DNA of 64,000 nucleotides from Aquitalea sp. LB_tupeE (GTDB lineage: Bacteria; Pseudomonadota; Gammaproteobacteria; Burkholderiales; Chromobacteriaceae): NCBI RefSeq assembly GCF_013391415.1, contig NZ_JACAXB010000007.1:62001-126000 (forward strand), given 5' to 3'. Positions 39,755 to 48,559 of this stretch are shown here, piece after piece (the stretch's first letter is position 1; every line of letters starts with the position of its first letter). The notes beneath the pieces are model-generated. The model saw only the letters and a list, made by a program, of their open reading frames with translations. It was not told where the DNA came from and ran no database searches. The position numbers and the translations under genes are program-made.

Positions 39755-41623
39755 TTGCCCACGCTATTCCAGGACAAGGGCAGCTTAGCCAAATGGTTGG
39801 CCGCCATCTTTCTGCTCAGCACACTGCTGGTGGTCGTCCTCGACCTGGCAGGCACGCGGCAGCAAGGGGAAAGCGAAGCGCGCAACCAGGCAGCGGGCTT
39901 GTCGCAGCTGTTGGAAGAACGCCTGTCATCCGGCCTACGCGAAACCAACCTGATCCTGAAAAGCGCCAGTGACAGCAATCTGGTGCAAATGCTGCTGAAC
40001 AAACACATGCTGAGCCTGGATCAGCAACAGCGCATCGACCTGCTGCTGCAGGGCAAGCTGCGCCAGATGCCGCAGCTCAAGCAGATCGACATTCTGGATA
40101 GCGCTTGTTATGTGCTGTATTCCACTCAACACAATAACCCCGGCTCACAGCTGAAAACGGACTATTGCCGCTGGTTTCACCGCAATGGCAATCAGGATGG
40201 CAGCTTTACCTCCACCCGTCAGGACCATGGCCAGGATGGAATTGTGCTGGTGCAAAAGCTGCTGAATCAGGACGACGAAGCAGTGGGCATGGTGGTGGGC
40301 ATTCTGGACCGCCATTTCTTTCAGACCGAAGTTGCCAAACTGCCGGTAGGCCGCTTTGGCGAAATCCTGGTACTAGACCAGCGCCAGGTATTGCAAGCCA
40401 GCTGGCCTGCGCAGAACAGCCATTCCGAACAGCCGCTGAACGAACTGCAAAGTACCGATGTGCTGGAGCGCCACGACAACTACCTGCAGTTTCGTGCCAG
40501 CTCTATCCTGGACCAGGAAATCCGCCTGTACAGCTCGCGCCTGATGGAAGGCTTCCCTTTCCGCGTGGTGGTGGGCATTGCCGAGCGTGACTTCACCCGT
40601 GCCTACCATGACAAGGCAACGCTGGCGATACTGGCCTGGCTGTTTACCGCCGCGCTGACCCTGATCACGCTGCGCAGTCATCTGGCCAGCATCCGGCAGA
40701 ACCGCTTGCTATCCGCCAGTGCCGCCCGTATCCGCGAAAGCGAGGAACTGGCACGACTCACGCTGGATACCGCACCGGTGGCCCTGATTCTGGTCGCGAC
40801 GCAAACCATGCGCATCCTGCGTGCCAATGCCCCGGCGCGCGACATGCTGCAGATTCCCCCTGCCCCGTTGCGACATGATCGCCAGCCCGCGCTGCTGGAT
40901 CTGCCCTTGCATCTGGAGCCGGTCAATGAATGGCTGCGCAACGGGGAAGCGGTGGCCAACCGGGAAACCGAGCTGCAACGAGAGGACCAGACCCGTTTCT
41001 GGGCAATTGTCTCGGTAGAATTGATGCCCAGCCGGGAAACCCCGGCCGCGCTGATTGCCTTGTACGACATCTCCCAGCGCAAGGCGCTGGAAAACGAGCT
41101 GGAAGAAAAAAACCGTCTGCTCAATGAAATGGCCATCACCGACCCGCTCACCCGGCTGTGCAACCGTCGGCATGCCGACCAGACGCTGCGGGAAGAGCTG
41201 CAACGCTGTGAACGCTACAGCCAGCCGATGTCAGTGGCAGTATTCGATATCGACCATTTCAAGCAGTTCAATGACCGCTTTGGTCATCAGGCCGGGGACA
41301 ATGTGCTGCTGGCGGTGGCCAATGCGCTGATCGACTGCACGCGCAGCATGGACGTGTGTGCCCGCATCGGTGGCGAAGAATTCCTGGTGATTTTCCCCTG
41401 CACCCGCTTGCGCGATGCAGAAAAAGTCATGGCGCGGGTGCAGCAGGTATTGGCTGGCACCGTGTTTCCGTTCACCGATGAAAAAGTCACCTTCAGCGGC
41501 GGGATCACCGACTGGCGGCCAGGAGACAACCCGTCGAGCATGCTCAGCCGTGCCGACAAGCTGCTGTACGAGGCCAAGATGGCCGGTCGCGACCTGATGC
41601 TCAGCGACGGCAACCCGGAATGA
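39755..41623 (+). CDS. Membrane sensor diguanylate cyclase (Cache-like, PAS, GGDEF)
   Basis: The 622-residue protein has a first membrane helix at residues 15-33, a periplasmic sensor region of about 250 residues (dCache-like), a second helix near 290-310, a PAS-like segment (LTLDTAPVALILV, about 335-450), a short coiled coil and a C-terminal GGDEF domain. The active-site motif is GGEEF and the inhibitory I-site RSMD sits five residues before it, so c-di-GMP synthesis with product feedback is expected. DFDIDHFKQFNDRFGHQAGD is replaced here by FDIDHFKQFND, standard for the family. It starts with TTG after AGGGAA. The signal is unknown. Confidence 0.9.
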   Translation: MPTLFQDKGSLAKWLAAIFLLSTLLVVVLDLAGTRQQGESEARNQAAGLSQLLEERLSSGLRETNLILKSASDSNLVQMLLNKHMLSLDQQQRIDLLLQGKLRQMPQLKQIDILDSACYVLYSTQHNNPGSQLKTDYCRWFHRNGNQDGSFTSTRQDHGQDGIVLVQKLLNQDDEAVGMVVGILDRHFFQTEVAKLPVGRFGEILVLDQRQVLQASWPAQNSHSEQPLNELQSTDVLERHDNYLQFRASSILDQEIRLYSSRLMEGFPFRVVVGIAERDFTRAYHDKATLAILAWLFTAALTLITLRSHLASIRQNRLLSASAARIRESEELARLTLDTAPVALILVATQTMRILRANAPARDMLQIPPAPLRHDRQPALLDLPLHLEPVNEWLRNGEAVANRETELQREDQTRFWAIVSVELMPSRETPAALIALYDISQRKALENELEEKNRLLNEMAITDPLTRLCNRRHADQTLREELQRCERYSQPMSVAVFDIDHFKQFNDRFGHQAGDNVLLAVANALIDCTRSMDVCARIGGEEFLVIFPCTRLRDAEKVMARVQQVLAGTVFPFTDEKVTFSGGITDWRPGDNPSSMLSRADKLLYEAKMAGRDLMLSDGNPE

Positions 41624-41645
41624 CAGATCGCCAGGTCAGCACCAA

Positions 41646-42251
41646 TCAGCGCTGACCCAGCGCCTGCGCCAGCAAGCGCAGCATGGCCGCAGTAGCACCC
41701 CAGATGGTGTAGTGCTGCCACTGCATGGCCAGATACTGACCACGCACGCCGTCACGTTCGTAACTGTGCTTCTCGTACTGACGCCCGTCCAGCGCCAGCG
41801 TCAGCGGCACCTCGAATACCTCGGCCACTTCCCCCGGTTCCGGGCGCAACTGCAAGGGCGGCTGCAACATGGCCACCACAGGCGTCACGACAAAATCGGT
41901 AATGGTGACATACTGCGGTAGCGTGCCCAGCACCGTCACGCCATCGGCCGCCAGGCCAATTTCCTCCTGCGCTTCGCGCAGTGCTGCCGCAATGACCGAA
42001 CTATCCATGGCATCCACCTTGCCACCCGGAAAGCTCACCTGCCCGGCATGGGTGGACAGCGATTCCGTCCGGCGCGTCAGCAACACGGTAGGGCCGCTGT
42101 CATGCCACACCAGCGGTACCAGTACCGCCGCCGGACGCTGTTTCGCCCCGGCCACCCGCCAGGGAATGTCCCCGGCACGACCATCAAACTCGAACCCTGC
42201 CAGACGCTGGCGTATCCAGGCCTGGGCCTCCACCATTTCAGCCGGCCACAT
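41646..42251 (-). CDS. NUDIX hydrolase, CoA pyrophosphatase type (NudL-like)
   Basis: The product has about 201 residues. The NUDIX box G-x5-E-x7-REUxEExGU is represented by GGKVDAMDSSVIAAALREAQEEIGL; the first Glu position is taken by a less typical residue, but REAQEEIG is intact. The CoA-specific UPF0035 signature upstream (LLTRRTESLSTHAGQVSFPGG) is present. Such enzymes cleave CoA and acyl-CoA to 4'-phosphopantetheine and ADP. The ATG at 42251 has AAGGA at 8 bases; an ATG at 42260 that overlaps the TRIC stop is an alternative. Confidence 0.9.
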   Translation of the reverse strand: MWPAEMVEAQAWIRQRLAGFEFDGRAGDIPWRVAGAKQRPAAVLVPLVWHDSGPTVLLTRRTESLSTHAGQVSFPGGKVDAMDSSVIAAALREAQEEIGLAADGVTVLGTLPQYVTITDFVVTPVVAMLQPPLQLRPEPGEVAEVFEVPLTLALDGRQYEKHSYERDGVRGQYLAMQWQHYTIWGATAAMLRLLAQALGQR

Positions 42252-42256
42252 GGCTG

Positions 42257-42901
42257 TCATCCTTGTTTTGATTGCGGGCCAATCTTGGGCAGGGCCAGCT
42301 CGCTCCAGTGTGCAAACAGGCGAATGGCCAGACCAAGCACAAACAGCAACTGCAACATCCAGCTGGTGACCCAGGTCAACTGGTCCAGCACAAACAAAGC
42401 ACCAGCTACCAGTATGGACACGGTGCCGTAAAAATCCTTGTGCAGGATGAAGGGAATGTCATTCACCATCATGTCACGCACCACACCGCCACCCACGGCG
42501 GTAATGAAACCCAGCAACACCACGCCAAATGCGTTCAGGTCGTACATCAGCCCCACCTGGGCACCGGTCATGCTGAAGGCAACCAGGCCGAGCGAATCGG
42601 CAATGATGAACAGGCGGTCCAGCGTGCGGCTCTGCCGCCGGTGCAAGCGCAGCAAGACCGACAACAACAGGGTAGCGGCGATGATGGCGAGGCTGCTGTA
42701 ATTGAAGAACACCAGGGGCACCCTTGCCACCAGTACATCACGCAAAATGCCGCCTCCAATGGCAGTGAGCAGGGCCACCACCACAATGCCCAGCAAATCC
42801 AGCTGCTTGCGCACGCCGATCAGATAACCGGAAAAAGCAAAAGCAACAGTGCCAATGGCGGAGAACAACTCCATCTGGAAAAAACGGCTACTGAATTCCA
42901 T
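42257..42901 (-). CDS. TRIC-family cation channel (YicG-like, UPF0126)
   Basis: About 214 residues contain two repeats of a three-helix unit, with glycine-rich motifs LTAIGGGILRDVL and ITAVGGGVVRDMM, the signature of prokaryotic TRIC trimeric intracellular cation channels. The start is uncertain: an ATG at 42961 has a good ribosome-like GGGAG, but its first residues would be read from the rho terminator hairpin (42917-42949). I prefer ATG 42901; 42874 is also possible. It reads in the same direction as rho, 91 bases beyond it, and runs into the NUDIX gene. Confidence 0.85.
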   Translation of the reverse strand: MEFSSRFFQMELFSAIGTVAFAFSGYLIGVRKQLDLLGIVVVALLTAIGGGILRDVLVARVPLVFFNYSSLAIIAATLLLSVLLRLHRRQSRTLDRLFIIADSLGLVAFSMTGAQVGLMYDLNAFGVVLLGFITAVGGGVVRDMMVNDIPFILHKDFYGTVSILVAGALFVLDQLTWVTSWMLQLLFVLGLAIRLFAHWSELALPKIGPQSKQG

Positions 42902-42916
42902 CTGCAAGCAATACCA

Positions 42917-42949
42917 TGAAAAACGCCAGACCTGCTCAGGTCCGGCGTC
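42917..42949 (-). terminator. Intrinsic terminator downstream of rho
   Basis: On the minus strand GACGCCGGACCTG pairs with CAGGTCTGGCGT (one mismatch) and four or more T residues follow. It lies about 45 bases after the rho stop codon. Confidence 0.8.
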
Positions 42950-42991
42950 GGGTTCATTCATTATCTCCCTGGCGGGAAAACCGCGTCAGGT

Positions 42992-44248
42992 TTAGCGACG
43001 CATGGAGTCGAAGAAGGCCAGGTTGGACTTGGTGGCCTTGATTTTGTCCTGCAGGAATTCCATCGCCTCGATGTCATCCATCGGGTACAGCAATTTGCGC
43101 AGCACCCAGATGCGTTGCAGCTGGTCTTGCGGCACCAGCAGCTCTTCACGACGGGTGCCGGAACGATTGATGTTCAGCGCCGGGAAAATACGTTTTTCCG
43201 CCATGCGACGTTCCAGATGGATTTCGCAGTTGCCGGTGCCCTTGAATTCTTCGTAGATCACATCGTCCATGCGGCTGCCGGTGTCGATCAGCGCAGTGGC
43301 GATGATGGTCAGGCTGCCGCCCTCTTCCACATTACGTGCGGCACCGAAGAAGCGCTTGGGGCGCTGCAGGGCGTTGGCATCCACACCACCGGTCAGTACC
43401 TTGCCGGAAGCCGGTACCACGGTGTTGTAGGCGCGTGCCAGACGGGTGATGGAGTCCAGCAAGATGACCACGTCCTTCTTGTGCTCGACCAGACGCTTGG
43501 CCTTTTCGATCACCATTTCGGCAACCTGCACGTGGCGGGTGGCCGGCTCGTCGAAGGTGGAGGACACAACCTCACCCTTCACCGAGCGCTGCATTTCGGT
43601 CACTTCTTCCGGACGTTCGTCAATCAGCAGCACAATCATCACCGCTTCCGGGTGATTGGCAGTGATGGCGTGGGCAATGTGTTGCAGCATCACGGTCTTA
43701 CCGGATTTCGGCGGTGCCACCAGCAAGGCGCGCTGGCCTTTGCCAATGGGCGAAATCAGGTCGATGATGCGGCCGGTGATGTTTTCCTCGGCGCGGATAT
43801 CGCGCTCCAGCTTGAACTGTTCGGTCGGGAACAGCGGCGTGAGGTTTTCAAACAGGATCTTGTGTTTGGAGTTCTCCGGCGGCTCGCCATTGACCTTGTC
43901 CACCTTCACCAGTGCGAAATAGCGCTCGCCGTCCTTGGGGGTACGGATTTCGCCTTCGATCGAGTCACCGGTATGCAGATTGAAGCGGCGGATCTGCGAC
44001 GGGCTGACATAAATGTCATCCGGGCCGGCCAGATACGAGGTATCCGGGCTGCGCAAGAATCCGAAGCCGTCCGGCAGCACTTCCAGGGTGCCCTCGCCGA
44101 AGATGCTTTCGCCTTTTTTGGCCTGGTTTTTCAGAAGCGCAAAGATGAGGTCTTGTTTGCGCAGGCGGTTCGCGCCCTCGATCTCGTTGGAAATAGCCAT
44201 TTCCACGAGCTGGGATACATGAAGGTGTTTGAGGTCAGATAAATGCAT
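42992..44248 (-). CDS. rho: Transcription termination factor Rho
   Basis: The 418-residue hexameric RNA helicase ends transcription of untranslated RNA. The N-terminal helix bundle and cold-shock-like RNA-binding domain ([12 protein letters not shown], residues 56-67) precede the RecA-type ATPase: Walker A PPKSGKT, Walker [18 protein letters not shown]-loop/R-loop [20 protein letters not shown] and [22 protein letters not shown]. The length matches E. coli Rho (419). The gene has no co-directional partner before it except trxA, 121 bases upstream; trxA-rho order is common. Confidence 0.98.
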   Translation of the reverse strand: MHLSDLKHLHVSQLVEMAISNEIEGANRLRKQDLIFALLKNQAKKGESIFGEGTLEVLPDGFGFLRSPDTSYLAGPDDIYVSPSQIRRFNLHTGDSIEGEIRTPKDGERYFALVKVDKVNGEPPENSKHKILFENLTPLFPTEQFKLERDIRAEENITGRIIDLISPIGKGQRALLVAPPKSGKTVMLQHIAHAITANHPEAVMIVLLIDERPEEVTEMQRSVKGEVVSSTFDEPATRHVQVAEMVIEKAKRLVEHKKDVVILLDSITRLARAYNTVVPASGKVLTGGVDANALQRPKRFFGAARNVEEGGSLTIIATALIDTGSRMDDVIYEEFKGTGNCEIHLERRMAEKRIFPALNINRSGTRREELLVPQDQLQRIWVLRKLLYPMDDIEAMEFLQDKIKATKSNLAFFDSMRR

Positions 44249-44316
44249 AGCGGCCGTTGGTCGACTCGTAAAGATTGAGCAGAACGCTGTTTGTGAGGTG
44301 TGGGTGCAGACAAGAG

Positions 44317-44340
44317 ACAGGCGGCTGATGTGCCGCCTGT
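44317..44340 (-). terminator. Hairpin between trxA and rho
   Basis: ACAGGCGGC (44317-44325) pairs with GCCGCCTGT (44332-44340) over a 6-base loop, about 30 bases after the trxA stop on the minus strand. The T-run is poor (TCTCTTG), so termination may be partial, and Rho-dependent control of rho in this leader is possible. Confidence 0.5.
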
Positions 44341-44369
44341 TTGAAGAAATTCAGCTGAGGATAGACGCT

Positions 44370-44696
44370 TTAGATGTGGCTGTCAATGAAGGCGGCCAGC
44401 TGGCTCTTGGCCAGTGCACCTACCTTGGTGGCGGCAACCTGGCCGTCCTTGAAGATCATCAGGGTCGGGATGCCGCGGATGCCGAATTTCGGCGGGGTCA
44501 GTTCGTTCTGGTCGATGTTCAGCTTGGCCACTTTCAGGCGACCGGCGTATTCCTTGGCCACTTCGTCCAGGATGGGGGCGATCATCTTGCAAGGACCGCA
44601 CCATTCAGCCCAGTAGTCGACCAGAACCGGCACATCGGCCTTCAGGACGTCTTGTTCAAAGGAGTCGTCGGTTACGTGCAGGATAAGATCGCTCAT
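44370..44696 (-). CDS. trxA: Thioredoxin 1
   Basis: The 108-residue dithiol-disulfide protein has the active site [13 protein letters not shown] (Cys33 and Cys36 region), the cis-Pro loop [14 protein letters not shown] and buried Asp in VPVLVDYWA. It is cytoplasmic and reduces ribonucleotide reductase and other proteins. The length equals that of E. coli TrxA. ATG is preceded by GAGGAAGCC. It lies just upstream of rho, the usual order. Confidence 0.98.
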   Translation of the reverse strand: MSDLILHVTDDSFEQDVLKADVPVLVDYWAEWCGPCKMIAPILDEVAKEYAGRLKVAKLNIDQNELTPPKFGIRGIPTLMIFKDGQVAATKVGALAKSQLAAFIDSHI

Positions 44697-44900
44697 GGCT
44701 TCCTCTAGTATTCGGGGTGGTTTGCAGTATCAATAGCCGTTGATGGTAACAATTGACTGAGCGTGGAGCAACCGCCGTCTGGTGGCGGCAGCGGCAGAAT
44801 CCACCCACGGCCGCCCTGCCGGGCGCAGCGTGTGGCACATCAGGAAATGCATGCAAGAATTCGGCTAGTCAACTGACAATGGGAGCAGACCCCGCTATTT
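44697..44900. other. Intergenic region between yejF end and trxA start
   Basis: Two hundred bases hold the trxA promoter on the minus strand and the end of the yej operon. No supported gene and no clear terminator after yejF were found. Confidence 0.4.
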
Positions 44901-46478
44901 TCAAGTCGTCGGCAAGGCTGCAGCCAGCAATTGGCGGGTATAAGGCTGTTGCGGACTGGCAAATACCCGGGCGGTCGGCCCCTGCTCCACCACCTTGCCA
45001 GCCTGCAACACCAGCACCTGATGCGCGATGGCACGAATAACCGCCAGGTCATGGCTGATGAACAGATAGCTCAGGCCATACTTGCGCTGCAGGCTGCGCA
45101 ATAGTTGCAGCACCTGCTTTTGCAAGGTGGCATCCAGTGCGCTGGTGGGCTCGTCCAGCAAGATCAGTCTGGGCTTGAGGATCAACGCACGGGCAATGGC
45201 AATACGCTGACGCTGGCCGCCGGAAAATTCGTGCGGATAGCGTTCCATCATTTCGTGATGCAGGCCGACCTCTGCCAGCGTTGCAACCACTTGTTGGCGT
45301 ATCTGCGCGGTACTGAGTCCCGGTTGATGCAAGGCCAGCCCCTCCGCGACGATCTGCCCCACCGTCATGCGTGGCGACAGCGAGGAAAACGGGTCCTGGA
45401 ACACCACCTGGAAATCCTTGCGCGCCCGGCGCAGCTTGCCGCCATGCAAGGCATGCAATGCCAGATCATCCAGCCGGATTTCCCCTTCGCAGGGCAGCAG
45501 ACGCAGCAGCGCCAGCCCCAGCGAGGTCTTGCCCGATCCGGACTCACCCACAATGCCCAGCGTCTGCCCCGGCGGCACCTGCAGCGAGACATCCTGCAAT
45601 ACGGTGCGGCTACGCTGGCGGAACCAGCCACCGGCCACCGGATAGCTCACCATGATGGCACTGGCTTCCAACCGGGGCCGGGTGTCCGCTGCGGGCGCGG
45701 CATCGTCCTCCAGCGTGTCTGGGCGGCTGGCCAGCAACTCGGCAGTGTAAGGATGGGCCGGATGGCTGAACACCTGTGCCACCTTGCCGCTTTCCACCAC
45801 CAGGCCGCCACGCATCACGACGACCTTGTCGGCAAAGCGCCGTACCAGATTGAGGTCGTGCGTGATGAACAACACCGCCATGCCCAGTTCCTGCTGCAAT
45901 TCATCCAGCAATTGCAGGATTTGCGCCTGCACCGTCACATCCAGTGCGGTGGTGGGTTCATCGGCAATCAGCAACCTGGGCTGGCAAGCCAGCGCCATGG
46001 CAATCATCGCGCGCTGACGCTGACCGCCGGACAGCTGAAAGGGGTAGCTGTCTATCTTTTCGGCAGCATCGGTAATGCCGGTACGCAACAACAGGCGAAT
46101 GGCCTCGGCCCGCGCTTCACGGGCATTCAGTCCCAGATGCAGGGTGAGGGTTTCGCCAATTTGCCGGCCAATGGTGAACAGCGGATTGAGCGCATGCATG
46201 GGCTCCTGAAAAATCATGGCGATGTCGCGGCCACGGATTTGCCGCAGGCGTTGCTCGCCCACGCCCAGCAGCTCTTCGCCTGCCAGACGGATGGAGCCCG
46301 TCAGCCGCACATCCGGGTTCAGCTGCAATAGCGCCTGGGCGGTGACGGTTTTGCCGGAGCCGGATTCGCCCACCAGTGCCACTTTTTCGCCTGCCGCCAC
46401 ACTGAAACCGACCGAGGACAGTACTTGCTGCCGGCCAAAGTGGGCATTGAGCGCGGCAACGGTCAACAGGGTTTCCAT
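44901..46478 (-). CDS. yejF: ABC transporter, duplicated ATPase subunit YejF (oligopeptide uptake)
   Basis: About 525 residues contain two complete ABC ATPase domains: Walker A GESGSGKT occurs near residues 37 and 325, each with a signature LSGGQRQR / FSGGQRQR and Walker [14 protein letters not shown] / [13 protein letters not shown]. This fused ATPase drives the YejABEF peptide importer, which in enterobacteria also takes up microcin C and contributes to defence-peptide tolerance. The ATG at 46478 follows the yejE stop by one base. It is the last gene of the operon yejA-yejB-yejE-yejF. Confidence 0.94.
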   Translation of the reverse strand: METLLTVAALNAHFGRQQVLSSVGFSVAAGEKVALVGESGSGKTVTAQALLQLNPDVRLTGSIRLAGEELLGVGEQRLRQIRGRDIAMIFQEPMHALNPLFTIGRQIGETLTLHLGLNAREARAEAIRLLLRTGITDAAEKIDSYPFQLSGGQRQRAMIAMALACQPRLLIADEPTTALDVTVQAQILQLLDELQQELGMAVLFITHDLNLVRRFADKVVVMRGGLVVESGKVAQVFSHPAHPYTAELLASRPDTLEDDAAPAADTRPRLEASAIMVSYPVAGGWFRQRSRTVLQDVSLQVPPGQTLGIVGESGSGKTSLGLALLRLLPCEGEIRLDDLALHALHGGKLRRARKDFQVVFQDPFSSLSPRMTVGQIVAEGLALHQPGLSTAQIRQQVVATLAEVGLHHEMMERYPHEFSGGQRQRIAIARALILKPRLILLDEPTSALDATLQKQVLQLLRSLQRKYGLSYLFISHDLAVIRAIAHQVLVLQAGKVVEQGPTARVFASPQQPYTRQLLAAALPTT

Positions 46479-46479
46479 C

Positions 46480-47511
46480 TCAGCCTTTCCGGGTGTCCAG
46501 CGCGGCACGCAGGCCTTCGCCAATGAATATCAGCAATAACAGGGTGACGGTCAGCACCACAAAGGTGGGCAGCGCAATCCACCAGGCATCCAGATTATCC
46601 TTGCCCTGTGCCAACAGCTCGCCCAGGCTGGGCGTGGACGATGGCACGCCAAGGCCAAGAAAGTCCAGGCTGGTGAGTGCCAGAATCGCCCCGCTCACCC
46701 GAAATGGCAGAAAAGCCAGTACCGGCGTCAGGCTATTGGGCAGCACATGCCGCCACATGATCTGCCAGCTGTTCAGCCCGCAGGCGCGCGCAGCCAGTAC
46801 GTAGTCCATCTGCCGGTTGCGCAGGAATTCTGCCCGCACGTAATCGGCCAGGCCCATCCAGCCAAACAGGGTGAGCAACAGCAACAGCAGCCACAAGCTG
46901 GGGTTGAACAAGGACGCCAGGATGATCAGCAAATAGAGTTCTGGCAGGCTGCCCCAGATTTCCAGCACACGCTGCAACAGCAGGTCGAACTTGCCACCGA
47001 AAAAACCTTGCAAAGCACCAAACAATACGCCCAGCAGAGTGCCAGACACGGTAAGCGCCAGCGCAAACAGCACCGATACCCGGAAGCCATAAATCAACCG
47101 TGCCAGCACATCCCGCCCGCGGTCATCAGTACCCAGCACATTGTCGTTGGACGGAGCGGCCGGGTTGGGGTTGTCGGCAAAATAATTGACGGTGTTGTAG
47201 CTGTAAGGGTTGGGCGCATAAATGGCGAAATTGCCTGGCCGGGCAAACTGATCCTGGATGAAGGGGTCCAGGTAATCGGTAGCGGTATCGAAATCGCCAC
47301 CAAAGGCGGTTTCCTGATAATCGAACAGCACCGGGAAATACAGCTGGTCGTGATAACGCACCACCAGCGGCCGGTCGTTGGACAGCAGCTCGGCCCCCAG
47401 CGACAGGACAAAAAACAGCAAAAACAGCCACAGGCTGTAAAAGCCGCGCTTGTGCTGGCAAAAGCGCCGCCAGGCGCGCTGGGTCGGGGTCAGGCCGGGT
47501 GCGTGGCTCAT
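46480..47511 (-). CDS. yejE: ABC transporter permease YejE
   Basis: The 343-residue inner-membrane permease has an N-terminal helix, a large periplasmic loop (YQETAFGGDFDTATDYLDPF typical of YejE) and about five further helices with the DppC-type EAA loop (GLNSWQIMWRHVLPNSLTPV). FLGLGVPSSTPSLGELLAQG is the OppC/DppC-like C-terminal motif. It pairs with YejB to form the channel. It overlaps yejB by 4 bases. Confidence 0.95.
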   Translation of the reverse strand: MSHAPGLTPTQRAWRRFCQHKRGFYSLWLFLLFFVLSLGAELLSNDRPLVVRYHDQLYFPVLFDYQETAFGGDFDTATDYLDPFIQDQFARPGNFAIYAPNPYSYNTVNYFADNPNPAAPSNDNVLGTDDRGRDVLARLIYGFRVSVLFALALTVSGTLLGVLFGALQGFFGGKFDLLLQRVLEIWGSLPELYLLIILASLFNPSLWLLLLLLTLFGWMGLADYVRAEFLRNRQMDYVLAARACGLNSWQIMWRHVLPNSLTPVLAFLPFRVSGAILALTSLDFLGLGVPSSTPSLGELLAQGKDNLDAWWIALPTFVVLTVTLLLLIFIGEGLRAALDTRKG

Positions 47512-48557
47512 CGCTCCCCTCCGTCAAAACTGACCCGCGGGTCCACCAGCACGTAGCTCAGATCAGACAAGAGCTTGGCCACCAGCCCCAGCAGGGTGAA
47601 CACATACAGGCTGCCCATCACCACCGGGTAATCGCGCCGCATCACGGACTCGTAGGACAGCAGGCCCAGCCCGTCCAGCGAAAACAGGGTTTCAATCAGC
47701 AGGCTGCCGGTAAAGAAAGCGCCGATGAAGGCGGCCGGGAAGCCGGTAATCAGCGGAATCAGCGCATTGCGGAACACATGGCGATACAGGATGGCGCGCT
47801 CGGACAAGCCCTTGGCACGGGCGGTATACACATACTGACGGCGGATTTCCTCCAGAAACACATTCTTGGTGAGCATGGTCATCACTGCCAGATTCCCCAC
47901 CACCGAGGCCGTCACCGGCAGCACGATGTGCCATAGATAATCCAGCACCTTGTCGATAAGGCTCAGGCTGTCCCAGTTGTCGCTTACCAAGCCGCGCAGC
48001 GGAAACAGCTGCCAGAAACTGCCGCCACCAAACAACACCAGCAAGGCCACCCCCAGTACGAAGCCCGGAATGGCGTAGCCCAACAGGATGGCTGTGCTGC
48101 TGGCCAGGTCGAACAGGCTGCCGTCACGCACCGCCTTGGCAATGCCCAGCGGAATGCACAGCAGATAGGTGATGAAGAAGGTCCACAGGCCGATGCTCAT
48201 CGACACCGGCAGCTTGGACAGAATCAGCTGCGCCACCGACTGGTGATGGAAAAAGCTCTCGCCCAGATCGAAACGGGCGAAACCGGCCAGCATGTGTCCA
48301 AAGCGCTGCAAGGGCGGCTGATCAAAGCCATACAGTTTTTGCAATGCCTGCAATTCTTCCGGCTGCAAGCCGCCACGACTCTTGAACAAGCTGCTGGTGG
48401 CGGTGGTTTCACCGGCCACACCGCTATGGCTCAGTTGCTGCACCATTTGCTCCACCGGCCCACCCGGCACGAACTGGATGATGGCAAAGGTGAGCGCCAG
48501 CACGCCGATCAGCGTGGGAATCATCAGCAACAACCGTTTCAGGATATAGCGCCACAT
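47508..48557 (-). CDS. yejB: ABC transporter permease YejB
   Basis: The 349-residue permease begins MWRYILKRLLLMIPTLIGVL, the classic DppB/YejB N-terminus, and has six helices with the EAA loop (AKGLSERAILYRHVFRNALIPL). The region LFKSRGGLQPEELQALQKLYGFD is the YejB-specific insertion. The frame extends upstream through the 3' end of yejA, but only the ATG at 48557 gives the family start. yejA ends 3 bases before it. Confidence 0.95.
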   Translation of the reverse strand: MWRYILKRLLLMIPTLIGVLALTFAIIQFVPGGPVEQMVQQLSHSGVAGETTATSSLFKSRGGLQPEELQALQKLYGFDQPPLQRFGHMLAGFARFDLGESFFHHQSVAQLILSKLPVSMSIGLWTFFITYLLCIPLGIAKAVRDGSLFDLASSTAILLGYAIPGFVLGVALLVLFGGGSFWQLFPLRGLVSDNWDSLSLIDKVLDYLWHIVLPVTASVVGNLAVMTMLTKNVFLEEIRRQYVYTARAKGLSERAILYRHVFRNALIPLITGFPAAFIGAFFTGSLLIETLFSLDGLGLLSYESVMRRDYPVVMGSLYVFTLLGLVAKLLSDLSYVLVDPRVSFDGGER

Positions 48558-48559
48558 GC

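Noticed and set aside
42902-42961. N-terminal extension of the TRIC channel to ATG 42961
   Set aside because: Although GGGAG precedes it, the extra codons are made from the rho terminator hairpin and have no similarity to the family.
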